A stretch of DNA of 64,000 nucleotides from Oxytricha trifallax (Eukaryota > Ciliophora > Spirotrichea > Sporadotrichida > Oxytrichidae). Within the stretch, counting starts at the first letter, position 1. The number at the start of each line of letters is the position of its first letter. The notes beneath the pieces are model-generated. The model saw only the letters and a list, made by a program, of their open reading frames with translations. It did no database searches and had not been told where the DNA came from. The DNA lies in the NCBI GenBank assembly GCA_000711775.1, contig ARYC01000432.1:1-64000 (forward strand), given 5' to 3'. The translations under genes and the position numbers were made by a program. This document shows, one piece after another, positions 43,625 to 56,091 of the stretch.

Positions 43625-46116
43625 ATGGCGGCTAACTTAAATCGTAAGGCAGTCTCTCTTGGAACAGGATAATCATAGCTAAACTTTGGTTCAACTAAAA
43701 AGCATGAAATTATTTATGTTGAGAGGGAAGTAAAGCTAAGAGCTCTTGAATTTGAAACAGAGGTTTTTATCATAGAAGTATTAAAGCAGAAGGAGAGTGC
43801 AGAGATAGGAGTTTAAACTTAAATTGATTATGTTGAAGAAGTAAAGGAACAGCTACCATTCGAAAAGATAAAAACATATTAATGCGAAGACTGCTAGAAT
43901 TATTTCTCAACTGAACAAAGCTTGAAGAGACACATTAAAGAGGTACACTCTGGCAAAGCCAAGATATATTTCATGCATGATAAAGTAGATGGAGGTACAA
44001 ATGCACAACATGCATGAAGTCTTATACACACTCTGCAAAGTAAAGAAGCATATGCAGAAGCATCATTTGAGTGAATTTTTAATGCAGGATGAACAAACCT
44101 ACAAACTTGTTCCACCAAAAAAATAATATAATACTCATGAGTCATAAACAGAGCAGCAGGAGAGACTCAAGAGATAGAAGCGATATGAATCTACAATCCA
44201 ACCAGTAGGTAATACAATTTTAGCATGCTCCTAAGCGAAAGCTATGGATATACCTGCATTAAATGCAGTTGATCTCAGCAACTGTATTGAAAACTACTTG
44301 AATATAAACGTGCCTGCAAAAGCAAAGCTCCTAGTAGTTGATGAGTATGTATTTTATAAAAGGTGTATCCTATCAGCTATCTTCTTTAGAACCAACAGTA
44401 TTAGAATAAATTTGCTAATGAATACATGATTCTTAGAGGGCTTAGAGAAAAGATTGCAAGAATTTGCTTAAGCTAGATGGTGTCATTTTAAGCTATGGAT
44501 TCATAGAATTAAGGCTAAAGAAATTTGAGATGATTCTGAGAGATTTTCTATATCATAATAAATACCCCTATGATTTAAACGATATACTCTCATATATGAT
44601 AAAGGGTGTTAAAGAGTTGCATAAACTTGGATATGTATTAATCTAGTATAATCAAAATGGGGAGATCGTTATAAAATAATCAAAAATGAGATGAATTAAG
44701 ATTATGTTCAAATCAAAGTATACTAATGTGTTTCCAACTGTCGAGATTATGAATTAAGATTAGAGATTTTATTTATAAATATAAGTGAACTAATCATACT
44801 TAAATTTAATTAATTATTAATTTAATCAACATTTTCCAACTTATTTCTATTTTAGGGCAGTGTCTTTTTCTTCTCTTCTGATGACTTTCATAGCAACTTT
44901 TTCTTGTGTTTTTATGTCAAAAAATTTAGATATCTTCAGGGTATCTTCCTTGAGCTATCTTCATGATATCTTCCTAAAAGAAAATTAAAAAATAGAATTT
45001 TATAACAGTAAATGCAGCAATAGCAACAATAATAGTAACAGTAGTAGAATTAACAATAGAAATAATTAAATCAATAATACTTACAGTTCAAGGATTTTCT
45101 AAAAAAAATCCACTTTTCTTAATTCAAGTTTTGAGTATGTTGATTATGAAGATGAGGAAGAAGATGATGATGAAAATAACAAATAATTTTCCAATTTTAA
45201 ATTTCTGAAATTCTCTAAAATTTCAGCAGAACTGTAAGTATTATTGATTTTATTATTTCTATTGTTAATTCTACTACTGTTGCTATTATTGTTGCTATTG
45301 CTGCATTTACTACTATAAAAGTTAAATTTTTTAATTTTTTTTAGGAAGATACCCTGAAGATAGCTCAAGGAAGATACCCTGAAGATATCTAAATTTTTTT
45401 GACAAAAACACAAGAAAAAGTTGCTATGAAAGTCATCAGAAGAGAAGAAAAAGTCACTGCCCTAAAATAGAAATAAGTTGGAAAATGTTGATTAAATTAA
45501 TAATTAATTAAATTTAAGTATGATTAGTTCACTTATATTGATAAATAAAATCTCTAATCTTAATTCATAATCTCGACAGTTTGAAACACATTAGTATACT
45601 TTGATTTGAACATAATCTTAATTCATCTCATTTTTGATTATTTTATAACGATCTCCCCATTTTGATTATACTAGATTAATATAAGAGATTTGAAGCCTGA
45701 AAACGTTATGCTGAATCTATGCCCTATAGAAGTTTTGTTTTCTATTTCAATAGAGCTTCCAAATAGGAGATTATCACTTTAACATAGGTTCTCCGAACAC
45801 CAGGATACTTCCCAATCAGAGAGAAATTGACTAATGGCTCTGTTTGTTGGATGTATGGACAATTTGAGCAATTATACTAGAGAGTGATAAGGAAAGTATG
45901 GCTTACTTTGGTACAAAGTTAGAAAAATAATCAATCAGTTAAGCTTAGAAGCATATCAAGTAAGAGGATGTATGCAAGAAAATAAAAAAGATAGTTGAGA
46001 TGGTAATCGTAAGAGCTCCCAACTATCCTAGGTAAACATTAGATGACATCCTTGACCCACTTGAAAGAGCAAAGTTCAAGAGATACAATAAAGACAAGCA
46101 GATTAAATTTGCTTGA
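43625..46116 (+). pseudogene. TBE 57-kDa zinc-finger/kinase gene split by a foldback element
   Basis: ATG at 43625 (MAANLNRKAVSLGTGQ). Homology to element 4 runs to 44635 (ELHKLGYV) and resumes at 45682 with the DLKPENVMLN block. The foldback element thus sits exactly in the HRD catalytic motif. Independent small deletions also break the finger region near 43990. Ends TGA at 46114-46116. Confidence 0.85.
44638..45679. mobile_element. Foldback (long-inverted-repeat) element, TA target duplication
   Basis: Two arms of about 455 bp (44638-45092 and 45227-45679), starting TTAATCTAGTATAATCAAAA and nearly identical, with a loop of about 134 bp. TA flanks both ends (44636-44637, 45680-45681), as expected for Tc1/mariner-related MITEs. 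The loop and right arm read an acidic peptide (EYVDYEDEEEDDDENNK) followed by a consensus-like GTAAGTATT and, 110 bp on, TTTTTTTTAG. No transposase is present, so it would be moved in trans. The near-identity of the arms suggests youth. Confidence 0.8.
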
Positions 46117-46159
46117 TTAGAGTAAACTAATATTCATTAAATTCACACAAAACCTGCGT

Positions 46160-46243
46160 TTTTCTATAACTCCAATAAGACCCCCAACTATACCCTACAA
46201 ATCAAAGCACTTATAAACCTCACTAAGAGGTTTTGGGCTTTTG
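46160..46243. repeat. Right inverted terminal repeat of element 5
   Basis: Ends AGGTTTTGGGCTTTTG, with two changes from the G4T4 pattern, then AAT. Confidence 0.92.
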
Positions 46244-46397
46244 AATAAGCTTAATTATATAATTCTCGCTTTGATAAATTACCTTTCTATAATTCAATGC
46301 TAATTTTGTCTCTAATCTCTCAATATAATAATTAGAATTAATACACAGTTTCATCTTTTTCAATAAAAAAAACACAGTGCTGATAATAACATAGTGA

Positions 46398-47599
46398 TTA
46401 TTTAAACATTTATCAATAGCAAATGAAAGAAACCATAGGAAATTTTACAATAAAGCTGTTCATTCATGTACTGATAAGCATTTAATCACCATAGACAATT
46501 ATGAAAAATCAAAAATAGCTGATTCATTTGTATCTATCATTTATTAATGCATAAAGTCGAGTATAAAGAAATAGATAGTCATTACAAGTATTGGCCTCTT
46601 CAAAGCTTATCATATAATTTTAAAGACCTTAATTTCAATATAATTTACATTATGAAATAACCATTTAAAAAATGTCGAAGAGAAAAAGAAGAAGATCAAT
46701 TGAAAATAAAAAAGCTATATAAGGCATCAAAACCTAGAGCTCTATGCAGGATACTACATGGTGCGTATAAAAGGAAGAAAGAGCATTAAAAGTTATTCTA
46801 TAAACTGGTTGGCATTAAATAATAATAATATTGTAGGAATACATTTGATTTGGGAAATTGAATTAAAAATAAATAAATATTAATCTAAATTATTGGCAGT
46901 TAACTTTCTGGAAACCCTACAAATTATAAAAACTTAAAGTCGATGGGATAGAGGGTTACCGCCAATAGTAAAGCCCAGCTGATTTTAAATTCTCTATCGA
47001 GCAAGTACCATATTGTCAGGGTTTCCAGAAAGTTAACTGCCAATAATTTAGATTAAGATTTATTTATTTTTAATTTAATTTCCCAAATCAAATGTATTCC
47101 TACAATATTAGGCAACAAAAGGCAATAATATTTATTTTTAAGTTAAGGAGATTCCAAAATTCAAAAATCACTCGATAGAGCTAGTGAGTAAAGCTAGACC
47201 AGCATTTGACAAAATAGCCCTCTATGCCAAAGTCAAGATAAAAAATTCATATCTTCAAAATCTTGTTGGTGCTGCATATATAAAGCAAATTTAAAAAAAT
47301 GCGAAAGTAGTTAGACTCACTTCTTAACTTCCCCACTACCTCAGATAAAAGTAACAGCTGATCGTAAGCAGAGAATGACCTTATATTGAAGTTAATCTTT
47401 AAGCTTTTTTTTGAAGAGATGCTCTGATTAAAAACTAAATATTCTAAGTAATTTAATTACCGCTTTAATGATTATTAGTGATGCTTTGCAAAGGCTACTG
47501 AGATAAAAATGCATTTTTATCGAAAATAACCAGAGCCCTTTATCATATAGCCAAGATAACAAAATGAGCTGTTGTCAATTATAATACCAAATTAATTGA
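46398..47599 (+). pseudogene. Host-like gene interrupted by a palindromic insert
   Basis: Plus strand: RNHRKFYNKAVHSCTDKHLI, one shift near 46660, LNFNIIYIMKQPFKKCRREK, LYKASKPRALCRILHGAYKR, FYKLVGIK, then the 277-bp insert, then VKEIPKFKNHSIELVSKARP, YAKVKIKNSYLQNLVGAAY, TGA at about 47386, and after a shift SDQKLNILSNLITALMIISD to TGA 47597. Leaving out the insert joins the two sides in one frame. Basic, helical protein, not recognised. Two or three breaks remain besides the insert. Confidence 0.5.
46827..47109. repeat. Palindromic insert (MITE or internal eliminated sequence)
   Basis: Arms of about 90 bp (AATATTGTAGGAATACATTT... and its inverse ending GTATTCCTACAATATT) around a 100-bp loop. 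AATATT occurs at both ends as a direct repeat because it is itself a palindrome. Removing 277 bp (one AATATT, or equally a TA-bounded unit) restores the surrounding reading frame. Confidence 0.7.
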
Positions 47600-48004
47600 G
47601 AATCACTTTTTCTTCTTTAAATGAACTTTTGCATTAATTCAATATATCAATAACACGAATATCTTATTAATGGAGCATAGTATTTTATCTATCTAACTTT
47701 TCAAATTCTCATCATGTTCAATATTGCAATTTATATCCCTTAAAGCATTGTAGTGAGGAGCTATTGCCAATATCCAGGTATTGTCTAAAGCTGTTAGCAT
47801 GTCGACAATAATATAATCTTAGTTAAAATCAATAATTAGGCTTGAAATTATTACATGATATTGATAGTGTTAGTAAATCTCGTAAAATTATAAAATTTAT
47901 TGATTAATTCTTCATATTATTAGGGCTCTAAATATTATTTAATAGATTTAGGTGTTCAAAAATTTTTGGAGTATCAATTTCTTGTATTGAATTTGTAATG
48001 AAAA

Positions 48005-48480
48005 GTTAACTAGTTTTTGCTTTTACTGCAAACTTCATCCATTCTGATTCATCCTCTTTTAGAATGGGCACTATGCTTACCAAAGGTTACCCTTTGATAT
48101 TTTCCAGAACAAATATCAAGGATTGAGTATTTCGACCTTGTCAAATGTCAACTTAGATACAGCTTGTCTCTAACTTATTAATGACAGCTGCATGTTCAAA
48201 TGTTGACCATCATCTTGTCGGACCAATATTTTACTTAGCACAATGATCGCTAAATCCGCTTATCGTTCGAAAAAGCGACAACCAATTTAGTCATAGGTTT
48301 CTGCTATAGAAATTTGAGGATTTTTACATATTCAAAAATTATCTCAGATTTACAATATTCTTGAGTATTTTCTAATTTATCTTAAATACAAAAAAAATGG
48401 GAAGTATTTTTATTTTTAAGAAATTTGTATTTATAAATTAAATTTAAAATAACTTACAATAATGGTTTATAGTTGTACAC
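48005..48480 (+). pseudogene. Decayed gene piece, unknown product
   Basis: Plus strand reads FIHSDSSSFRMGTMLTKGYP, LIFSRTNIKD, TGA, CQMSTQIQLVSNLLMTAACS, NVDHHLVGPIFYLAQ, TGA, NPLIVRKSDNQFSHRFLLQK. Same frame throughout with two TGAs, so either point-mutated or holding two bridging segments. It may be a downstream part of the 46.4-47.6 kb gene. Confidence 0.4.
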
Positions 48481-49167
48481 TTTCCGCCTATAACAAAAAG
48501 GGAGCAGATATGTATTAAAAAAAACAATGACAGAGACCATGCTATGATAAAATTGAAGGAATACCTTGCCAATAAAATATGTGTGCGAAAAATGCTACAA
48601 GGAAGGAGTGCGGATTAAGACTATTCTTATAACAATCTGAACAGATCATACAATTCTATAAGATGCGATGACACTATTTATTCAATGAACTTCTTTAAAG
48701 AGTTATAGAACATATTTTCGTTAGCAATTATAATGGACTTACGCAAGGTTTAAATTTTCTCGACCTTAATCATAACTTTCTCTCAGACAAGAAGATCAAA
48801 ATCTGCCATAAATTCCTTTTAATAAGTGGGCTGCAAATCGAAAGTTGCTCTAACATGCACGGAGACAGATGAAAAGAGTATGTGATATTGAAAAAATTTT
48901 ACAAGAAAGGAAATTTGTTTAAAGGTCTAAATTCTAGGCCTAAGAATTAGTCAAAGTTCCTAGAGAAGCTATTGACTATCTTATCAATGAAACAATTTTT
49001 TAAGTATTGAGCTCTCTTCTCTCTAGACCAACGCGCTATTATTTTTTATATTCAGTTCACTAAGTTGAAAATCCTTACATAATATGGTTTTAAAATTTAT
49101 AAATGAAATATCTCTTCCAAAGTTGTGAATCTTAACAAGTAAGTAGTTTGTTTCACCCTGCCATTTT

Positions 49168-49220
49168 AAAACAACACCAATAACAACAACAACAACAAAA
49201 ATAACAACAACAACAACCAT
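49168..49220. repeat. (AAC)n microsatellite inside the TBE relic
   Basis: Interrupted AAC/AAT triplet repeats expand a point in the transposase remnant. The hydrophobic Val-rich frame on the other strand is only its complement. Confidence 0.8.
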
Positions 49221-49789
49221 TATATTTATGATTAAATGCAGAGAGCTTAATAGAATAATATTAAGTTTATACATGCTGACGAGGCTGTGTTTACCTTCAG
49301 CACTTTCATCTAAAAGTCTTGGTATAAGAGACATAGTAATATAGAAGTATAAGATTAGAAAGTCAAGGTATAAACAATGGCAATTCTTCATTCTCTTACA
49401 ATTAAGACAGAACAGTATATTAAGTTCTTAGAGCAACTGAGAGATGAGTACCCTGAATAAGAGATTATACTATTCGTTGATAATCTTTCTGTTCATAAGA
49501 CAAGAGAAACAAAGAAGAGTTATGAACAACTTAAAATAATACCAGTGCTCAATGTAATTTCCAGCCGCCAGTTTAATAACATTGAATTCTACTGGGGTAT
49601 ACTAAAAGGTCATTATAAAAGACTATTGCTATACTATTTGATGCATGACCTACCAATCGATACAGTCGACTCTATTATAATTTCAGCTATGAGAGTAGCC
49701 AATTAGTTGGCTAAAAAGTGTTCAAAAGAAGGGAGAGTGAATATATATAGATATGTTTAAGACTTAAGTTTATGAATATATTGTTCACA

Positions 49790-50045
49790 ATTAAGAATCT
49801 TTTATTAGAGGTGTCTTCTCCTTATTTTCTTCCTTTTGTTTCTTTCCTCCTCCTAGTTTTCTAAACTTGGTACCAGCTCCAGCATCTATGTTCATTTACT
49901 CTTTGCTGCTAAATATTTTAATAAAGTCTCTTGTTAGCTTCATAGTTTGTCTGCGACTTTCACTCTCTGTGAAGCTTGCTCTATTCATTCATCAAGAAGA
50001 TTTCTAAAGAGTTAAGCTACAAATCTTACTTGATATATAAGGATG
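49790..50045 (-). pseudogene. TBE 22-kDa gene tail in the relic
   Basis: The minus strand keeps MNIDAGAGTKFRKLGGGKKQ and the Lys/Glu-rich end. At 50004-50029 it has GTAAGATTTG...CTTTAG, 26 nt, at the same place as candidate intron 2 of elements 2 and 4, although the inner sequence has diverged. Confidence 0.65.
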
Positions 50046-50163
50046 CTTTTGTAGCAGGGTTTCGGGGTATTAATTGTGAAGAGAAAAGTGCCAAGACGCG
50101 CTTAATTAGAGGTGTTAGGCAGACCTCGCAGTGTCAGAACGAATTGTTGCACTATTGGAAATG
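50046..50163 (+). CDS. Short GC-richer coding-like piece
   Basis: Plus strand VAGFRGINCEEKSAKTRLIR then GVRQTSQCQNELLHYWK and TGA at 50162. The minus strand is also open (TSFPIVQQFVLTLRGLPNTS), so strand is uncertain. It abuts the broken end of element 6. Confidence 0.3.
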
Positions 50164-53100
50164 AAGTTTGGTAGGTATTTACTGTCACATTAAATAATAT
50201 TTATGTTAAATTTACTAATTCTTGTTGAAGGAATTAAATTATAAAGTTAAATTGATGACTTTAATCCCCTAGATTTTAATAATTATAAAGTTGTTTTGTA
50301 AATATCAATTTAAAATCAAAAATCTCTGAAAGGGAAGCCCATTAATAAAGAGGAGGTCTACTCTGAGGTTACCACAAATAAGGCAATAGCAAAAAATATA
50401 CTTTATCCACTTAACATAAGTCTCAACTCAAATTTGTAAGACAAAGAACTAGAATACAACTCTCTAATTATATATCAGCAAATGCAAAAGATCACTAGAT
50501 AGTTAATAAAAAAAGTCCTAAAAACTAAAATAAATGAATTTATTAAATGCTGGATCTGCCTAAAAAAAGAACTCATAATTTCCAATAAAGAAAAGACTAC
50601 AGGTTTCAATATCAATTCATAAAATAATAACAAAAGCATATACTTGCAGTTTTTAATGCCAATAAGACATATAACAAGGCAGGTATCTTGATTAAATGCC
50701 CCAAAAAGTTATTTAGACCATGTCCTCAAGTAATTTGATTGAAGAGATAAGTTAGGGAGAAGTTTGAAGTTGGGAAATACTTAAAATCGATTTATCTCGA
50801 TAGGGGAAGATATTTTGTGGAAACTATAAGAATGTAATAATGTCGTTAATTAATTCTCTGCATCTTTCCCTTTTAAAATTGCTTGATATCTAATTTGTAT
50901 AGATAGATATTAATTTATCAGGATTAAAATAATTTAAAAGTTAAATTTAAATGGTCTACAGTCAAGATATGATAAATCTAATTTGATCTATCGATTAGTC
51001 AAATTATTGGCTGTTAAAAGTATCAAATTCAAATCAATAGCAGTTAAAACACTAAAATAAAATCAAAAAATGCTGAAATCCCATATTTAATTTATTTTTT
51101 AATTTTATTTAAATAATTTCCCATTTTAAATCTATTTTGATAATAATATGAAGAATTGGATGATTCAGACTTTCTAAAAATTCTATTGTTAAATAATTAC
51201 AGGAATGATATTTTAAAAATATTGAATTTACTCAAAAGACAAATTAGAGTTGAATATTGAGCTCATTATTTAATTAATAAAGAGAAATGAACTAATTATT
51301 TTTCCATTCTTCATTAACTTGGGTAGGAACCTGCTAGAAAAACTAAATTCACCAAACTATATTGATCCATATAATTTCGATTAACATACATAATATCCTT
51401 ACTTTTTTATAGTCGATAACAATTCCAGTCTGTTTACTTTGTAGATCATGTGAATATTTAACTCAGCTTGTTAAGCCAATTATCTAAAATGGCTTAAAAG
51501 GTTAAGTAGAAGGAATCAAATATAAAAGCTAGAATCTATGGCAGTAAAAAATTATAGAGTAATAATTATTCTACTATGATCAATATTAGACTTTCTAAAA
51601 TTAAAATGCAACTAGAAATGCTTAAAATACATAGCAAAATTTCATAAAATATTAATTTAACTGAAAAAAGTTTACATTGAACTTATAACAATCCAAAATT
51701 GGAAATAGGTTTTACAAAATATATAAATGGAGAGGATGAGTAAACTTAGGACTATTGGAGAATTATAAGCTAAAATAGCTATGAGTTAGTAATTAAATAA
51801 AACAATAAACTCCCATATTTTCTATTCCCCAATTAAAAAGAGTAATGCATTCATCGATGAGCACGAAGAAATATGTTTGGGACAGTGGAACATGAAGATC
51901 TTTGGTGAAATGTAAAGAATGTGTAAAATGAACTTTTTTGGGTATCTATTTTTTTAAATTGAAAATTTGAAAGTGTTCCCGAGGGGTACCTAATCGCTTT
52001 GAAACAGAAAACAGATGAGGTCACTTAATCTAAGGCATAACCACCTTTGGTTTAAACGTGAATTCGAAATCAGAATTAAGAAAATCTAGTTTCCTTCGTG
52101 ACATAGAATCATGAATATGCGAGTGCTATTTTTTATATAAAATTTTATTAACAAAATTGCCTCGCAAATCTATGTTTTGACGCTCTCACCTTTCCAAAAA
52201 TCTTCAAAGTGTGATTGATTGTCTGAATCTTGTTTGTTACTAGCCGAATTCACTACCAAAGATCACTCTAAAATAGTAATAATGACTCTATATTAGGATT
52301 TATATTTAAATTATTCATTCATAAGTTCATATACAACTCGGTTCATCAATTACATTTATAATGAATGCGTCATTTTAAGATTTAATTACTTTTATATTTC
52401 TGATTATGGATTTACATTTTCAGATGCAAATAAGATTATATTTAGTTTTTTAATTACAATTTACAGGGTTTAATTTCTAAAGAGTTAATACTTGTATACA
52501 AAATGGTATAAAATATTAGAATTTTAAAATAAAATAATTTTGAATATCAATGATTATAAATTACTTAATAATAGAAACGTCACAATTATATGTATAATTT
52601 TCACATGAAAAATAAGTAAAGTAAAGACATGAAGTGTATAATCTGATTGTGAATACTGGTGATAAGTACGGAAAAATTATATAATCAGCAATTATTTTTA
52701 TAATTAAGAACAACATAAATGGTATAATCATTCGAAAGTGCTAATAATTCAGTATTTTAGACATTAAAAGACCAGATAAGCAATTCATATTATGGACCAC
52801 AAAAAAAAGTTTGAGTCATTGAAACAGAAGATTAGAAAATACCTTGATAAAAACTTAGTATATTTGAGCATAAAAGAAGATTCTAAATAATATAAAAAAA
52901 CTACAACCAGTCTTCAACTCACTATAATAAATTTTATTTTTTGCCATATTATATGAACTAATTATGCTAATTAACTGCTCCAATAAATGATTTTTAATAA
53001 AACAGAGTTATTCTATAATCGAATTAAGTGTTGAAGACGAAATATAATTTAAATGCCAGTTGAAGGCAAATTTAACAGCAATATTCCAAAAATATTACTT

Positions 53101-55441
53101 CAGCAAATCACAGAAAACTCTTATTTTCAAAAAATCTCTTAACTTATTTTACTAGCAATTGGAAAGATAAAAACTGATTTGCATCAATAAATAGCAATAA
53201 TTGAGTTATCAAAGCTATTAACAATAAGTTGGGAATTGAAAATAGATATATTCAAAAAGCTAAAGTAAAAATGATTATTATGCAAACGAATATAAACTAT
53301 GCTTAATAAATTAAATTGAAAAAGAATTAAAATGCAAATTCTCATTCTTATATTTTATAAAGTAGTATCTTAAATAGATGCGCAATAAATTGAATCATTT
53401 AAATATGAATTATATTAGTAGTTTCGGATCATTTAAGAACCTTTATATTATTTCGATAAAAGAATAATAGAAAGCATATGAATATCTTAACGTTATATAA
53501 AAAATGGATATTCTATAATCAAACAACATAATTGGCTTACCACAAGAATCTTATATAATAGCGCAATTAAAAAGGTATGAGCAATAATTTACGCGATTTC
53601 ACCAGACTTTATTTGGTTTTAGAAGGAGTTACAGTAAATGTGAAATCAATTGATAAGAAAATGATGGGCATTTTAATATATTTTATTATTTCTCGGGACA
53701 TCGTAATCATCAAGATTTGCAGAAATAATCATAAGAAAGCACATCCAAAATTGCATCATTTTGGAGAAATTTAAAGCTTAATTATATTCTTCGTATCAAT
53801 AATAATAATTGCTTTAATAACCAAATTCTTCTTTTACTGTTAAATTAATTTATTCAATCTTATTCTTTAGTGAGCTTATTAAAATTAATAATTCCTTACA
53901 ATGTCACTCATCATTTTATTTTTTATTTCGGCTATTGCATACACTTAATAAAATCTTATCAATAATAAATAAATAACTTAGAAGGTAGTATTATAATTAA
54001 TTATTTGCAATTGAAGTCCACTCCTTATATTACCATTGTCCTAATATATGATAACAATGAAATAGCTTAAATAATTCTCTCTATAAAACCTTCTGTTCGC
54101 TGAAGATTATTAAAAGTTTTTCTAATAGAGACAATAAAATTCTTAGTAGATCATTTATCGAAATCTTAAATTTAAAACTACACTAAGACAAAAAATATAA
54201 AATTTTTTTGGGCATAATTCTATTAGAAGTTTAATACTCTCTAAAATAGTGATTAGGTTCACAATAACTTCTACCTATTAATCATTAACTGTTAAACAAA
54301 ATTCTATGGTTAGTAGATACTTGTTCGATAAAAGTTTCAATTAGATATTCTCAATAATCAATTTCTTGTATAATCATTAATTACAGTTAACTTACTACCA
54401 ACTATTGATGTAAGATTAATTTGAGCCTCATCATCAAATCATAATCTAAGCAAGAAGGATTTGACCAATTTTAAACTCCAACAAATCATTACCAATAGCT
54501 TTTCTCAAAATTTTTCCTGCACAACATTTACTTAATTTGATAACTCAAGTAAGTTGAATTGCTACTTATCAAAAAAGATGCAGTATCCAACAAACAAACT
54601 TAATTCATGAGAAATTTAGAGGAATATAAAAGCATCAGAAACAATAACAGCTTGCTTATAAATATAAATGTGTTTATCAATTAAGAATAGTAGGATAGCT
54701 AGATGTGGGCTTACACAAACGAATATCTTAAGCCAAACTTATTCTGAATTTAAACAAAAAACATGAATAAAATTCAGACATTATAACAAAGCATTTCTTT
54801 CTTAACAAGGATCACAAAAAAACAATTAAGTAAAGCTTCAATTAAAATAAATTATTAACAAGATTTAACATAAAATATCTTGCTCACATCAATAGATTCA
54901 TTTACTCTTTATAAATGCTTTATGTGCGTTTCAATTGACTTTTTATATTTATGCGACCTTATTTATTTCTTTTTTCCTTTCTTTAACTGCTTTGTCCTCT
55001 TCTTAATTACTTATTGTTTAATTTCTTACTATTCTACTTAAATAATTTACAAAATCCCAAATGTACTTTCTGTTGTTATTTATTCAGTGTTTTCTTTTCA
55101 TCTCAGAGTTGTTTTTATTCTTAATTTTCAATATAAAATCCTGAAATTAATACTTCAACTCTGTTGATTATTTAACACTTACAATTATCACAATCACTAT
55201 TGAAAAGATATTTGCTGCTACTCAAGATGAGTTTAATGCAATTAATGGTAATGATCTTTAGGATGATAGAATTTATCCATTGTTTTTATTAAATTAGTAG
55301 TTTTAAGTACTTATAGTCACCGATATACCAATATTTTAAGGAAAAATGATTGATTTATTTCTAATCTGATCGCCTAAACTGGCAATTTATAGTAAAAATA
55401 TTTGGAAAAAATAAGAGAATTTTTTAATATAAAAATTTCCC
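50164..55441. other. Long AT-rich region
   Basis: No confident gene over 5 kb. Weak ciliate-code frames exist, for example 53504-53653 (LPQESYIIAQLKRYEQQ) and near 53050-53280 (open in two frames), but frame choice is ambiguous. No C4A4 ends or long inverted repeats noticed. Confidence 0.3.
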
Positions 55442-56074
55442 TCAATCAATATATATTATTGGTAATAGATTCTTGATTTTGCTCAAATATCTATTAATTC
55501 TTTGATAATATTTGATAAAAGAATTTAAAAATTAGGAGAATTGAAATTCAAAATACATGTAAATAAGTAATACTTCATATTTATAAGAGATATTAGCAGT
55601 TTATATAATACAAGTCTTTTAAATAGATGTTTCTCTCAAATAAACAGTTTTTTGAGAATTATAAAATGTACAATAACATACATTTCTTACAAAATTTTAT
55701 CTCTCCCCTACTCCCAGAGCACTAATCTTCAATCGTCTCACTTGCCCTTGATAGTACAACCTAATCACTCTTTATAAGCTGCCCATTCGACATTCTTAAT
55801 TAGATTGACTGGCCATAGAAATCAGCTCGCTAAAGCACAGGCTTTCTAGGTTTTTTTTAAAGTGAATTACTTTGGTATAAAAGTCAAAGCTCTCTCTAAT
55901 AACTTCTGGGGAAATAAATACCAACATGTTGGCAGTTAGCAATACTTCAAAAAACTCGGAATCATTGTTACTTCGGAGCTTAGATGCGACATTCAATGCG
56001 CTATTCTGTTCATTATTGACTTCCTAGTCAGATACTGCTATTGTGACATTCTTTGCATTCGCCAATTTTTTCAT
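55442..56074 (-). CDS. ORF of 210 aa, unknown function
   Basis: ATG at 56074 (MKKLANAKNVTIAVSDQEVN) to TGA 55442-55444 without interruption. The N-terminal two-thirds are clearly coding-like: ALNVASKLRSNNDSEFFEVL, LTANMLVFISPEVIRESFDF, CFSELISMASQSNQECRMGS, GQVRRLKISALGVGERQNF. The last 60 residues are AT-rich and may be beyond the real coding segment. Leucine-rich helices; no signal peptide. Its 5' end overlaps or adjoins a degraded family A copy on the other strand. Confidence 0.6.
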
Positions 56075-56091
56075 AAAATGGCTTGATTTAA

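Larger units (their letters stand above)
41104..46243 (+). mobile_element. Full-length TBE transposon (element 5) carrying a foldback insertion
   Basis: Same subfamily and order as element 4. AAT flanks both ends (41101-41103 and 46244-46246). The left telomere-like end is slightly altered (AAAACCACCAAAACCCC). Length is 5.14 kb, or 4.1 kb without the 1042-bp foldback element in its kinase gene. All three genes are broken. Confidence 0.93.
48915..50045 (+). mobile_element. TBE relic (element 6) without terminal repeats
   Basis: Transposase remnant 48915-49775 on the plus strand (IKFIHADEAVFTFSTFI, LFVDNLSVHKTRETKKS, FNNIEFYWGILKGHYKRLLL) followed by the tail of a 22-kDa gene on the minus strand (49790-50045). 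Neither a telomere-like end nor a kinase gene is present. An (AAC)n tract replaces part of the transposase. More diverged from elements 2, 4 and 5 than they are from each other, so older. Confidence 0.82.

Noticed and set aside
45144-45413. Ser-rich minus-strand ORF in the foldback element
   Set aside because: It is the complement of the acidic GAT/GAA run and of triplet repeats in the arm, with no independent support.
16484-48200. UGA read as an amino acid in host-like fragments
   Set aside because: Single TGAs occur inside several coding-like fragments, but intact genes here (elements 1 and 4 kinase, family B, right-edge ORF) end at TGA. Decay or small removed segments are simpler.
49023-49391. 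Hydrophobic Val-rich minus-strand ORF
   Set aside because: It is the reverse reading of the (AAC)n tract inside the TBE transposase relic.
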